Source: Mucilaginibacter inviolabilis
GTDB taxonomy: Bacteria > Bacteroidota > Bacteroidia > Sphingobacteriales > Sphingobacteriaceae
Length of the DNA: 64,000 nt
Assembly (NCBI RefSeq): GCF_011089895.1
Contig: NZ_JAANAT010000001.1
Location: 620,001 to 684,000, forward strand
Direction of reading: 5' to 3'
Each line of letters opens with the position of its first letter. The stretch's first letter is position 1. The translations under genes and the position numbers were made by a program. The notes beneath the pieces were generated by a model that did not search any database, had not been told where the DNA came from, and saw nothing but the letters and a program-made list of their open reading frames with translations. Of this stretch, positions 33,882 to 42,573 are shown piece by piece.

Positions 33882-34245
33882 GATTTTTGAGATCAATGAA
33901 CGATCTTTAGGAAAACTACAGATCTATGTCAGGCCACAGGAGAAAATCGAAGCCCGGAACCTGCTGCACAGCTTACGTTCCCGGCAGTTGTACCGGGAAT
34001 TGGTGAAGTATGCCAAGCATGATCATCTGATGAACGCATCCGTATTTCAAACGCATCATGGTTATTCCATGCACGGTAAGATCAGTTCCACTCATGTGGA
34101 ACTGCCTGATCAGACCCTTTACCTTTGCATTGAACTGATCGACGAAAAGCAAAAGCTGGAGGACTATTGCCGAAAGCACGGCGAATTATTAAAAGGAAAA
34201 ATGATCGTTTACCGCCCGGTAGAATTTTGGGAAATAAAAAGTTAG
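33874..34245 (+). CDS. DUF190 protein
   Basis: A 123-residue PII-like fold protein of the DUF190 family (GKLQIYVRPQEKIEARNLLHSLRSRQLYRELVKYAKH). DUF190 genes are commonly located beside crcB. It overlaps the CLC-F type gene by 8 bp and ends 2 bp before crcB. A regulatory or small-ligand-binding role in fluoride export is inferred. Confidence 0.85.
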   Translation: MNKIFEINERSLGKLQIYVRPQEKIEARNLLHSLRSRQLYRELVKYAKHDHLMNASVFQTHHGYSMHGKISSTHVELPDQTLYLCIELIDEKQKLEDYCRKHGELLKGKMIVYRPVEFWEIKS

Positions 34246-34247
34246 CC

Positions 34248-34622
34248 ATGAAAGCAGTATGGATTATCTTCTTAGGCGGCGGCCTTGGCAGCGTGTGCAG
34301 GTACTTGGTTAACCGATGGGTAACCGGGATAGTGACTTCGGCCTTTCCTTACGGGACATTCCTGGTGAACATAACGGGTTGTTTTTTGATCGGCTTTCTG
34401 GTTTTTTATTCGGCAAAATTCGGCACGTATTCGCTTAACTGGCGGCTGTTCCTGGTCACCGGGATTTGCGGTGGTTACACCACCTTCTCTTCGTTCTCAT
34501 TTGAAAATGTGCAACTGATCAGCGATCATCAATTATTTACGGCAATTCTTTATGCCTTTGGCAGTATCGTACTGGGTTTTTTGGCAACATATATGGGCAT
34601 TTTGACAGCCAGAAGTTTTTAA
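34248..34622 (+). CDS. crcB: fluoride channel CrcB/Fluc
   Basis: A 124-residue protein with four membrane helices that forms a dual-topology dimer passing F- out of the cell. Seen: GGGLGSVCRYLVNRW, PYGTFLVNITGCFLIGFL with the conserved Asn, and GICGGYTTFSSFSFE, the central Na+-binding/phenylalanine-box region. The ATG at 34248 is chosen because it matches the CrcB N terminus. Both a channel and an antiporter are therefore encoded in one operon. Confidence 0.96.
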   Translation: MKAVWIIFLGGGLGSVCRYLVNRWVTGIVTSAFPYGTFLVNITGCFLIGFLVFYSAKFGTYSLNWRLFLVTGICGGYTTFSSFSFENVQLISDHQLFTAILYAFGSIVLGFLATYMGILTARSF

Positions 34623-34632
34623 ACAATGAATT

Positions 34633-35070
34633 ATGAAAAAGGACAGGATCTTAATTGTGGGTGACGACAGCCCGTCATCTCTTAAAGCCATCAGGTATGG
34701 TTATGAATTGGCTGCAAAACTGAATGCTAAGGTTGCCTTGGCCGGTGTGGTAGATGAGGCTTTAGCTGAAGGTAATGTGGACGCTGGTGTCTTTCCAGAT
34801 CAGGCAGCTCATGATCTTAAGAAAAGTACTAAAGACTTTTTGTCGCACATGAAAGAAGACTATGGAAAAGATATCGACACGGAGTTTTTTACGCCTGAAG
34901 GCGAAGTCAAAGAAACCATACTGAATTTAGCCAAAGAATGGGAAGCAACGCTTATCGTGGCCGGAACGCATGGCCGGAAAGGATTGAACCGCTTACTGAT
35001 GGGCAGCGTTGCAGAAGGAATTTTGAGAGATAGTAATATTCCTGTTATGGTTGTTCCAATGAAAATTTAA
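34633..35070 (+). CDS. universal stress protein UspA family
   Basis: A 145-residue single-domain Usp. N-terminal RILIVGDDSPSSLKAIRYG and the ATP-binding signature GTHGRKGLNRLLMGSVAEGILR (G-2x-G-9x-G-S) are present. It closes the fluoride operon 10 bp after crcB; UspA genes are known in fluoride regulons. Confidence 0.9.
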   Translation: MKKDRILIVGDDSPSSLKAIRYGYELAAKLNAKVALAGVVDEALAEGNVDAGVFPDQAAHDLKKSTKDFLSHMKEDYGKDIDTEFFTPEGEVKETILNLAKEWEATLIVAGTHGRKGLNRLLMGSVAEGILRDSNIPVMVVPMKI

Positions 35071-35269
35071 ACAGATTACATAAAAAGCAGTCAAAATTTA
35101 ATTTTATACTGAAAGAAAAAAGTCTGGAAGTAAATAGTCGAAGTATACTTTTAAAAATAATGTCAACAAACATTCAAACAAAACGTCGAATTAATAGGAT
35201 CGATAAATTTAATCTAAGGCGAAAAATTAAATATCAGTCATAATTTTTAACATTTGAACAATCCGGGAA

Positions 35270-35836
35270 TTAAGAAGCGAGAAGTATATCTGCATGGTAA
35301 AACCCCCGGAGTCGCCTTACGGCTCTGCAAAGAACGGTTTTTACAGAGCCTAATGGTATTTGTAACGTATCGGCCGTTTCCACATGAGTATATCCCTGGA
35401 AATATATGAGGTCTATGACTTTTTGTTCTTTTAAAGATAGTTGAACGCTGACATTCTTTATCGTGAAATAATCTACCTTACGATCCAAGTCGATAATGTA
35501 ACCTATATCTTCGCATGCCTCTAACTCGCTGGTCTTAGCATCATTGCGATAAGATTTCGATCTGAGCCGATCAATAGCCAAATTTCGGGCAATGTTAACC
35601 ATCCAGGTAAATAACCTGCCCTTTTCTGTATCATATTGATCAATGGCTTGCCATATACGTATGAAAGTTTCCTGTAAGATATCTTCGCTCAGGTGAGTAT
35701 CGGAAATAATGCGAGAAATTACACCAAATAAGGCAGCACTATACATATCATAGAGGGCAGATATTCCACGATGGTTTCTTTTCTTTAAGTCTTGAATCAG
35801 CACATTCTCGGGTAGTCGGATTTTTTTGGATTTCAT
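35270..35836 (-). CDS. ECF-type RNA polymerase sigma factor
   Basis: A 188-residue sigma-70 family protein: region 2 (ALYDMYSAALFGVISRI; LQETFIRIWQAIDQYD; RLFTWMVNIARNLAIDRLR) and region 4 (LSLKEQKVIDLIYFQGYTHVETADTLQIPLGSVKT). No anti-sigma gene is adjacent, so it appears orphan. The ATG at 35836 is preferred to an upstream TTG. Its targets are unknown. Confidence 0.88.
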   Translation of the reverse strand: MKSKKIRLPENVLIQDLKKRNHRGISALYDMYSAALFGVISRIISDTHLSEDILQETFIRIWQAIDQYDTEKGRLFTWMVNIARNLAIDRLRSKSYRNDAKTSELEACEDIGYIIDLDRKVDYFTIKNVSVQLSLKEQKVIDLIYFQGYTHVETADTLQIPLGSVKTVLCRAVRRLRGFYHADILLAS

Positions 35837-36012
35837 CAGGTGACTTTTTGCCAACTACGTAAAACGTCCCGCTATGGATTTGAAAATATAGATTTATTCC
35901 GATTATCATTACCCATACTTAATTAACTTATCTCTGAAATCATTTCAAATCGAAATTGAATAAGTCAAAGTGTTTTGTAAATTCACCTTAAATATTACTA
36001 TTTCAAATAGTT

Positions 36013-36297
36013 ATGACGGAAAATAAAAATCTGGCTGAAAAAATTAGCGAAATTCGAAATGTGATACAGATCATACAAAAGTTAATTGAAATCTGTAAAA
36101 AAAATAACGATGACTCAAATTCTGATCTTCGCAAACTTTACGAATTGCAGCAAGAATATTATGGCGAATTGAGAGTTCTTTTTGTGGCAGCTGTGGGGGA
36201 TAAAAATCGCTTGATGGAACGCTTTGATGAGAGTTTATTTAGATATGAATTAACCTGGAATCTACATCTCAATACAATATTGCCAACTTCAACTTAA
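36013..36297 (+). CDS. small helical hypothetical protein
   Basis: A 94-residue soluble protein predicted to be two long helices (IRNVIQIIQKLIEICKKNN; LRKLYELQQEYYGELRVLF). Isolated in an AT-rich accessory zone. Not recognised. Confidence 0.5.
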   Translation: MTENKNLAEKISEIRNVIQIIQKLIEICKKNNDDSNSDLRKLYELQQEYYGELRVLFVAAVGDKNRLMERFDESLFRYELTWNLHLNTILPTST

Positions 36298-36389
36298 TTG
36301 ATTAGCTCCTGAATTTCTAGACGCAAGCATTTATGGATTACCAACCGTCATTTTAACAAAATTGGAGATGGTAAAGTAAGGGGAAATTA

Positions 36390-37196
36390 TCAAAATACAG
36401 TTTTGATAATTTTCTCCGTGCCGTCAATCAGATCACAGGCTTCTTGGGTGTTAGGCATTTCCTTTTTATTCTTACAGGCCAGCATCCACAAATCATTCAG
36501 ATGCTGAATATACCTCCAGGTTTCGAATGAGTATACTTCGTGCGTTTTTAAAAGATCATTGTAATCCTTAATAAACATACTTTTTTTAGGCGCTTTGATC
36601 AGGTGTTTGTTGCAAATCTGCTCAAGATGCTTTTCCAATATAATTCCGCATATCGCTCCTGAAGATCGTAGAAACTGTGATTTGGCCAGTTGGCGCGCGG
36701 TTTGAAGTTCCTGGTCCAAAAGCGTCGCCTGAATAACTTGTTGTATTTGGTAAAGAATATTATCCTGTCGCTCTAATACGCTGTTCAGAATGTTGACCTG
36801 TTGCTGAAATACAGGAATTGCATCAGGAGGACTGGCAACGACCTTTTTATCAAAACCGGCTGTAATAACAATGTTTTTCAGGTAATCCTCAATTACATAA
36901 TTATCCGTTCTGATTTCTTTTCTACCCTTGGGTTGTTCATAGAGTGCTATAAAATCGTTGAGGCGGCCAGGAAGAAATTGCCTGATTACAGCTTGGGACG
37001 CAGAATACCAGGATTGATAGACCTGTATGAAGTTAGGTAAAGTCTTTACGAACGCCTGGTAATCCTTCTTTAGCACATGGGTAAAATGGTGTTCCATGCT
37101 TTCCGGAAATTGAGCCACCTGCATGGCATTAAAAAGATTGACACCCTGGTTTGATAGTTTTTTAAGTTCTGTTTTAATTTGATCGGTAGCTGTCAT
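36390..37196 (-). CDS. hypothetical protein with HEPN-like C-terminal region
   Basis: A 268-residue helical protein. The C-terminal 90 residues (SGAICGIILEKHLEQICNKH ... CDLIDGTEKIIKTVF) follow the pattern of HEPN-like domains near abortive-infection or toxin systems. The position of the RNase RX4-6H motif reads LWMLACKNKKEMP, so the catalytic His is not preserved. The ATG at 37196 is chosen over a TTG. No antitoxin or nucleotidyltransferase gene is adjacent. The assignment is tentative. Confidence 0.5.
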   Translation of the reverse strand: MTATDQIKTELKKLSNQGVNLFNAMQVAQFPESMEHHFTHVLKKDYQAFVKTLPNFIQVYQSWYSASQAVIRQFLPGRLNDFIALYEQPKGRKEIRTDNYVIEDYLKNIVITAGFDKKVVASPPDAIPVFQQQVNILNSVLERQDNILYQIQQVIQATLLDQELQTARQLAKSQFLRSSGAICGIILEKHLEQICNKHLIKAPKKSMFIKDYNDLLKTHEVYSFETWRYIQHLNDLWMLACKNKKEMPNTQEACDLIDGTEKIIKTVF

Positions 37197-37236
37197 GATA
37201 GGCTTCAAAAATAAATGCTTTGCTACCCGTTGTCAA

Positions 37237-37473
37237 TTAAATATTACAGAAATTATCAAACTCAGCCGGTTTTGATGTGACATCGTCGGCTATTCCGTCA
37301 AAAAGCCCCGCCACACCCTTTAAATGGTATCCGATAGTTTGCGCCACAGGTCCTGCCAGTAATTTATCAGCGCGTTTCCATTGCTTAAACATTCGAACAG
37401 CCCGAGCACCTACAGTCGATGCTTTGGCGAATTTCAATATACTGTCTGTTTCGCCGCTCCAATATAATTGATG
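37237..37473 (-). pseudogene. gene fragment without start codon
   Basis: An open frame with protein-like composition (YWSGETDSILKFAKASTVG ... VAGLFDGIADDVTSKPAEF) and no ATG; the frame is closed upstream by a stop at about 37474-37476. It looks like the 3' end of a lost gene. Family not recognised. Confidence 0.35.
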
Positions 37474-37565
37474 TTATAGCCTGATTTTAGTAGTGTAAAG
37501 CTTGTGCAGTTCCTGACAGTTCTAAAGCGATTTGGCCGTTGGCCCCAGGTACGGTTTGCATAATT

Positions 37566-37916
37566 TTAGGCTGAAGAAGATACTTGCTTTTGTTTGAGCT
37601 CTTCGAAAAGTTCGATGACTTTTCTCTGCAAATTAATTATCTCATCTTCCCGACACCGAAGGGTGTCGTTCAACTGGTTCAATTCGTCATTATAGGCGGA
37701 AATGCCTAATGATTCATCGTAGGTTATTAATTGAATGATTGACAGGTCAAATATATTGGCAATCTGTTCTAACCGGGAAAGATTTAAATCCGTAATACCC
37801 GTTTCTATTTTTGATAAGGCGGGAATTGAAATCTCCAGTTTTTCTGCTACATACTGTTGGCTCCAATGTTGCGCTTGGCGCAAAAGCCGTATTTTTTTAC
37901 CAATAATCGTATTCAT
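37566..37916 (-). CDS. XRE-family transcriptional regulator with coiled-coil tail
   Basis: A 116-residue protein: HTH_3 domain at residues 5-62 (IRLLRQAQHWSQQYVAEKLE; ISIPALSKIETGITDLNLSR) and a C-terminal predicted coiled coil (LNDTLRCREDEIINLQRKVI). Such small regulators are typical of accessory regions and control neighbouring toxin or mobile genes. Its target is not apparent. Confidence 0.85.
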   Translation of the reverse strand: MNTIIGKKIRLLRQAQHWSQQYVAEKLEISIPALSKIETGITDLNLSRLEQIANIFDLSIIQLITYDESLGISAYNDELNQLNDTLRCREDEIINLQRKVIELFEELKQKQVSSSA

Positions 37917-38016
37917 AGTTTCAGCATTTACAATCCGAAAATAAACATTCTGGCGATGTTTATTTAACTTTCGCTACAAAGTCAACCTGAGCAATTAAAA
38001 TTTTTATGCATTTTAA

Positions 38017-38208
38017 TTATGAGGGTTGATAAGGTTTACCACTATTTTTTACCATCATGTCCTTTTCTTCTGGTCTACTTTCAGCAATCATTAAGGTAAG
38101 AGCGACTATTGCATTGTCTGCAATACGGTTTGAACCGTCCTCCCGGTACAGGATGCCATTTTTTTGAGAAACCATATAAACGGATATGCTGCTATCCGTT
38201 TTTTCCAT
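38017..38208 (-). CDS. small hypothetical protein (doubtful)
   Basis: A 63-residue frame with ATG (MEKTDSSISVYMVSQKNG). It lies directly downstream of the RhuM remnant on the same strand and may be either a real small gene or noise in decayed DNA. Confidence 0.3.
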   Translation of the reverse strand: MEKTDSSISVYMVSQKNGILYREDGSNRIADNAIVALTLMIAESRPEEKDMMVKNSGKPYQPS

Positions 38209-38224
38209 CTGAAAATGAAGGTTT

Positions 38225-38515
38225 TTTTACAATAAAGCCCACTGATATGATTACGTCCAGACTGTATTTACGTAACGTCTTTTTACGTTTCTTCTGGCTT
38301 CCAGTTTAACTACCGAGGAATCCTCGGCAGTTGCTTCAGCACCTAGCTCACCTTCTTTATAGATGTTCCTGATATGTAAACCAATAGTATCAACATGTTT
38401 ACCGAACAGCTCTGACATCTGGCGCTGTGTTAGCCAAACTGTATCTTCTGTTACTTGTAAATCTATAGTGTATTACTTTCTGTTATTTGGTATATTATGA
38501 TTTGGTCATTTCCAT
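38225..38515 (-). pseudogene. RhuM-family gene remnant with frameshifts
   Basis: Reading the minus strand gives three consecutive RhuM-like blocks in different frames: NDQIIIYQITESNTL, then IDLQVTEDTVWLTQRQMSEL with FGKHVDTIGLHIRNIYKEGE, then KYSLDVIISVGF. RhuM proteins are virulence/phage-associated and normally exceed 300 residues. At least two frameshifts plus C-terminal loss mark a pseudogene. Confidence 0.75.
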
Positions 38516-38619
38516 ATAATAAAATTAGTTGTTTTACATGATTTTAATAAATAAGTCAGCATAGCAACAATGAGTCATCATACCGCCTCTGCAAGCCCTG
38601 TAAAATCACGAGGTTGTAG

Positions 38620-38830
38620 TGGAATTCAATTCCGTCATCTATTTGGTCCGTCTGTTTTGTGAGCTCATATTCATTAAGCAGTTCAATTACCTTAGCTTGC
38701 ACCTCATCAATAATATCCCAGTTTTTGAGACATAAATATCAGTAACCCTGTTTGACTGATCTTTATAGTTCATGGCAAGGCCAACATCATACATACTGAA
38801 GCGACAGCGATACGGACCCTGAATTATTTT
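38620..38830 (-). pseudogene. tyrosine integrase remnant (C-terminal part)
   Basis: The DNA is plainly homologous to the 3' part of the intact integrase at 52191-53534: CRFSMYDVGLAMNYKDQSNR here versus CRFSMDDVGLAMNHKDQSNR there. A 1-base loss near 38728 destroys the frame after TDIYVSK, and the 5' two-thirds of the gene are missing. Confidence 0.88.
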
Positions 38831-38894
38831 TCGAACCCGCGCGTTTGGCCAGTTCCGGAAATACCACATGTTCTTCAAGGGTGATCGTCTTCAT
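38831..38894 (-). pseudogene. N-terminal fragment of an amidohydrolase-like gene
   Basis: The ATG at 38894 begins MKTITLEEHVVFPELAK, like the start of metal-dependent TIM-barrel amidohydrolases of the amidohydrolase-2 type. The similarity stops after about 20 codons, where integrase-remnant sequence begins. This marks a deletion or insertion junction. Confidence 0.5.
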
Positions 38895-39074
38895 GCCAGC
38901 AAATTCGCCAAGACCGTGCCAAAGCCATTCTGAAGTTTTGAGATTTTATTTGAGAACAAAAACACCGCGGCTGAATCGCTCCATAATCAGTTCATTCCAA
39001 ACAGGAGTGGATTTTTGCTGTTGTTGAATAGCGGGGGAATTCAAACCCGCCTACATTGATTTATTGCATTGGCC

Positions 39075-39686
39075 ATGAACGACGAAAAAAACCTGATCCC
39101 TCCGCAGCAAACAGGCCGGGCTACTGATTTCAGTGAAGAAAAAAAATACCCGTCAAAAGCCGAAGCGCATGCGGGCTTTAAAAAAACGGCGGATAAATTC
39201 CTGAATATTAACCAGTGGCACGAATACTCCGGTGCGGGCTCCGCTATATTTACCCTCTGCAACAACCAGGGCGAACCAGCCAGCGGTTACGCCGCTAAAG
39301 GCGCATTGATGAGCATTGAATTGCCGGTGCCCGGTTCGGATGCCGGTAAAGGACTGGAGTGGGTAATGATCGAGGATATGGATGCCCATAGCGATGCCCG
39401 CGCACCAGAAGAATTTATTGCAATGATCGTCAGGCCTTGCCCGGAGCCGCATGAAACCCGCACCGAAATCGCCCATTTCTATCAGGATATATCCACCAGC
39501 ACCTTTATTGTGAAACGTTCCGGTAAAGTGGTCAGCGCTGCCGTCCATGGCCGTAATGAAACGCCCAATAACGCAAACGTCGACCTGCATGATAAAGTTC
39601 GCAATACGCTGGTTGCTCTCAGCGCGCGGGTCGGTTTGGCCGGTCCCCAATGGAAAAAACTGGTCAAAGGATTACTAGCCCACTGA
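39075..39686 (+). CDS. conserved hypothetical protein next to DUF2252
   Basis: A 203-residue soluble protein, MNDEKNLIPPQQTGRATDFS, with a central beta-rich part (GKGLEWVMIEDMDAHSDARA) and a helical end (HDKVRNTLVALSARVGLAGP). The ATG at 39075 is preferred to TTG at 39069. It precedes the DUF2252 gene by 18 bp. Not recognised. Confidence 0.65.
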   Translation: MNDEKNLIPPQQTGRATDFSEEKKYPSKAEAHAGFKKTADKFLNINQWHEYSGAGSAIFTLCNNQGEPASGYAAKGALMSIELPVPGSDAGKGLEWVMIEDMDAHSDARAPEEFIAMIVRPCPEPHETRTEIAHFYQDISTSTFIVKRSGKVVSAAVHGRNETPNNANVDLHDKVRNTLVALSARVGLAGPQWKKLVKGLLAH

Positions 39687-39704
39687 TTTTTAATCTAAAA
39701 CTAA

Positions 39705-40901
39705 ATGAATCTGGAACAAAGACTTAAAAATTTTAATGAAACTTTATTAGCGGAAAAAGTACAGCTTAAATACGAAGCGATGGCGGAGAACGCTTTCCGA
39801 TTTTTCCGGGGCACTTGTCATCTATTTTACGAAGATCTCGCGGCGGCCGAGCCGCTGCCTTTGTCGCCGCTGGCCTGGATCTGCGGCGACCTGCATATCG
39901 AGAACTTTGGCAGTTATAAAGGCGATAACAAGCTGGTTTATTTTGATCTCAACGACTTCGACGAAGCCTTACTGGCACCCGCCAGTTACGAAACCGTCCG
40001 GATGGTGACCAGCATTTTTATTGCTTTCGACACGCTGAATATCGAACCCGAAAAAGCGTTGAAGATGGCACATTTGTATATGAAGACCTACTCGGCCACC
40101 TTAGCCAAAGGCAAAGCCATCAGTATCGAACCCCGTATAGCTAAAGGCATCGTCTGCGATTTTCTGAAATCTGCCGAACAATCCACCTATAAAGAACTGC
40201 TCAAAAAACGCACCGTCAGCAAGAAGAAAAGTATCATGCTTTCCCTGGAAGACGAGCGCCACTTCAAACTTGATAAAGATCTGAAACACGAACTCAAAGC
40301 ACATATCAACGAATGGGTTAAAACCAGCAGTGACGGCCCATATAATTATGAAGTGGTCAGCGCTGTCTTTCGCCTCGCCGGCACCGGCAGCGTGGGGGTT
40401 AAACGCTATCTCTTTCTACTCAAAAGCACCAACACAAAAAATCATTACCTCTTACTGGATATGAAGGAAGCGCGGCCATCTTCCCTGCAGCCATATGTAC
40501 CTACCCAGCAATTACATTGGGACAACGAAGCTGCCCGCGTCATCGGTATCCAGCAACGCTTGCAAAGCACACCCACCGCTTTGCTGAGCACCACCGTTTT
40601 TCGCGGCGATGCTTTTATCATCCAGGAACTGCAACCCGTGAAGGATACCATTAAATTCAAACTCTTAAAAGACTACCGGGATATGTACCAGGTGATCGAC
40701 GACATGGCCGCGCTCACCGCTTCCGCGCAGCTGCGCAGCGGCGGTATGCAGGGTTCCGGTACGATTGATGATCTGATGTCCTTCGGCCTGGATACCAACT
40801 GGCAGGATGCCGTGATCGCTTACGCACAGCGCTATGCGGCCACTACCAAAACCTGTTACAAAACTTTCAAAAGGGATTTTAAAGCAGGTAAATATCAGTA
40901 A
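39705..40901 (+). CDS. DUF2252 protein (kinase-like fold)
   Basis: A 398-residue DUF2252 protein, a family with similarity to aminoglycoside-phosphotransferase-like kinases. Seen: CGDLHIENFGSYKGDNKLVYFDLNDFDEA, where a catalytic His-x-x-Asn and metal Asp arrangement is visible, then PASYETVRMVTSIFIAF. The substrate is unknown. It is followed by a YetF gene 2 bp later, part of a general-stress cluster. Confidence 0.85.
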   Translation: MNLEQRLKNFNETLLAEKVQLKYEAMAENAFRFFRGTCHLFYEDLAAAEPLPLSPLAWICGDLHIENFGSYKGDNKLVYFDLNDFDEALLAPASYETVRMVTSIFIAFDTLNIEPEKALKMAHLYMKTYSATLAKGKAISIEPRIAKGIVCDFLKSAEQSTYKELLKKRTVSKKKSIMLSLEDERHFKLDKDLKHELKAHINEWVKTSSDGPYNYEVVSAVFRLAGTGSVGVKRYLFLLKSTNTKNHYLLLDMKEARPSSLQPYVPTQQLHWDNEAARVIGIQQRLQSTPTALLSTTVFRGDAFIIQELQPVKDTIKFKLLKDYRDMYQVIDDMAALTASAQLRSGGMQGSGTIDDLMSFGLDTNWQDAVIAYAQRYAATTKTCYKTFKRDFKAGKYQ

Positions 40902-40903
40902 CC

Positions 40904-41389
40904 ATGGAAACACTCCTCACTATCTTCGGCGAAGGCAAAGATCTCAGCATACTACAAATGTGCAGCCGTGGTATCATCGTTTTCTTCCTAGCCTTTTTGC
41001 TCATCCGCTTATCCGGCCGGAGAAGCTTTGGCATCCATACCGCGCTGGATAATATCATAGTGATTTTATTAGGCGCAACGCTCAGCCGCGGTATCGTCGG
41101 TGCTTCGCCCTTTGTGGCAACACTGGTGACCTGTACAGTTATCACCGCGTTACATCGCCTGTTTGGCTGGCTGATCGTCCGATATCATAAAGTAGGATTG
41201 TTTATCGAAGGGGATAAACTGCCTTTATATGAACACGGCAAATTCAATAAAAAGAACATGGACAGAGCATTAGTTTCAGAGGCGGAAGTAATGCAAGGTA
41301 TCAGGCGAACCGCCATTACAGACGACCTGGATCAGATCAAGGTAGCTTATCTGGAGCGTAGCGGAGAGATCAGCGCGGTTAGAAAGTAA
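40904..41389 (+). CDS. YetF/DUF421 family membrane protein
   Basis: A 161-residue protein with three N-terminal membrane helices (about 25-42, 50-68, 75-90), the DUF421 signature RLSGRRSFGIHTALDNIIVILLGA, and a C-terminal cytosolic domain (VEMQGIRR-like AEVMQGIRRTAITDDLDQIK). Function is not established. Two bp after DUF2252. Confidence 0.85.
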   Translation: METLLTIFGEGKDLSILQMCSRGIIVFFLAFLLIRLSGRRSFGIHTALDNIIVILLGATLSRGIVGASPFVATLVTCTVITALHRLFGWLIVRYHKVGLFIEGDKLPLYEHGKFNKKNMDRALVSEAEVMQGIRRTAITDDLDQIKVAYLERSGEISAVRK

Positions 41390-41459
41390 GCTCAATTTTG
41401 GCATTGCCGGGAACGATCAGTTCTGCATGACCACCTGTTTGGTGATGATCTCACCGTTC

Positions 41460-42514
41460 TTATCCAGTTGGTTCCAGGTGCGACAGGATTTCTTTGATAG
41501 AAAAATGAGCGCCACAAACAAATTCATCCGCTGCTCCATAATAAATCGTTAGCTGATCACTATTGATGATATGCCTGTTAGTAAAAACAACGTAACCGAA
41601 AAAGCCGCTCAACTCGTAAGCTTCGGTCGGTATCATAATGGCCTCCCGGGTCCGGGAAATTACTTTCCCTGGTTCCTGCAGATCCATCAAAAAAGCATCT
41701 AAACGATACTGATGTTCGGCATTCGCCCCGTGGTAGATCTCCAGCCAACCCTATTCGGTTTTGATCGGTGCTGCCCCTGCGCCAACCCGTGCGTTGCCCC
41801 ATAGTCCCGGCCGGCTTTTGATCAGGCATTGGTGATTGCCCCATTGCCGTCCGTCGCTGCTTTCGGCCATCCATATATAATTGCCGCCGATCTCCTTACT
41901 GCTGGGGCGGTGCAGGTAGCAGAATTTGTTGTTGATCTTTTCCACGAAAATGGCGCAGTCCTTATTCGGCGGCGGAAGAATCATTCCCCCGGATTCAAAA
42001 TCCCGCCAGTCTTTGGTAGTTCTTAAGCCAATGCCTACGCCGCTGTCGGATACCGCGGTATAGGTCAAATAATAGGTATCTTCGAAATGCGTTACCCGGC
42101 AATCTTCAATGCCAAAGCGCTCCAGCTTACCCTGGCCGAAAAGGGATGCCGATGATGCTGCTTCCTGAAAATGGATGCCGTCTTCGTTGTACAGGATTCG
42201 CAGGTGAGAGACCGTAGTGAGGTAATCAAGGCCCTTGTAGTTCAGTACGCGGGCATCGGTATAGATCAAATCAGGGTCGTTGAGCTGCACTTCGATGATC
42301 TCGCTTTCTCCCTTGGAGTTCAATGCCGGAAACAACATCGCGCCTTCTTTTTGCGCGGTTCCCTCTGCCACTCTGACGACGAGACCGATCTTTCCTTCAA
42401 AAGTAAAAACCCGGGATTGAGCAGACTGATGATCTGCAGACCCTCCTGGCTCGGCCGGAAATCCTTCGGTAACAGTAAGGGATTTTCGGGGAAACGACAC
42501 GCAATATCGGCCAT
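41460..42514 (-). pseudogene. GH130-family glycoside phosphorylase/hydrolase gene, disrupted
   Basis: The N terminus MADIACRFPENPLLLPKDFR (frame from 42514) continues into VFTFEGKIGLVVRVAEGTAQ only after a 1-base loss near 42413 (a GGG run). The chain is then interrupted by an in-frame TAG at 41751-41753 between PIKTE and GWLEIYHGANAEHQYRLD. Intact GH130 enzymes act on beta-mannosides and keep this block (E-GWLxIYHG). Two independent lesions suggest genuine decay, although base errors are possible. The gene would be about 350 codons. Confidence 0.82.
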
Positions 42515-42535
42515 AGTGATAAAAAAACAGGAAAG

Positions 42536-42560
42536 GTCCCTGCCGGTTTGAAGCAGGGAC
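42536..42560. terminator. bidirectional terminator
   Basis: GTCCCTGC (42536-42543) / GCAGGGAC (42553-42560) with a 9-base loop; five T follow on the plus strand, and a T-rich run follows on the minus strand (A7 at 42521-42527). It lies after the YciF-like gene. Confidence 0.8.
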
Positions 42561-42573
42561 TTTTTAAATGAAA

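Noticed and set aside
38017-38208. Antitoxin of a TA pair with the RhuM relic
   Set aside because: The RhuM-like gene is broken and the small frame resembles no antitoxin family.
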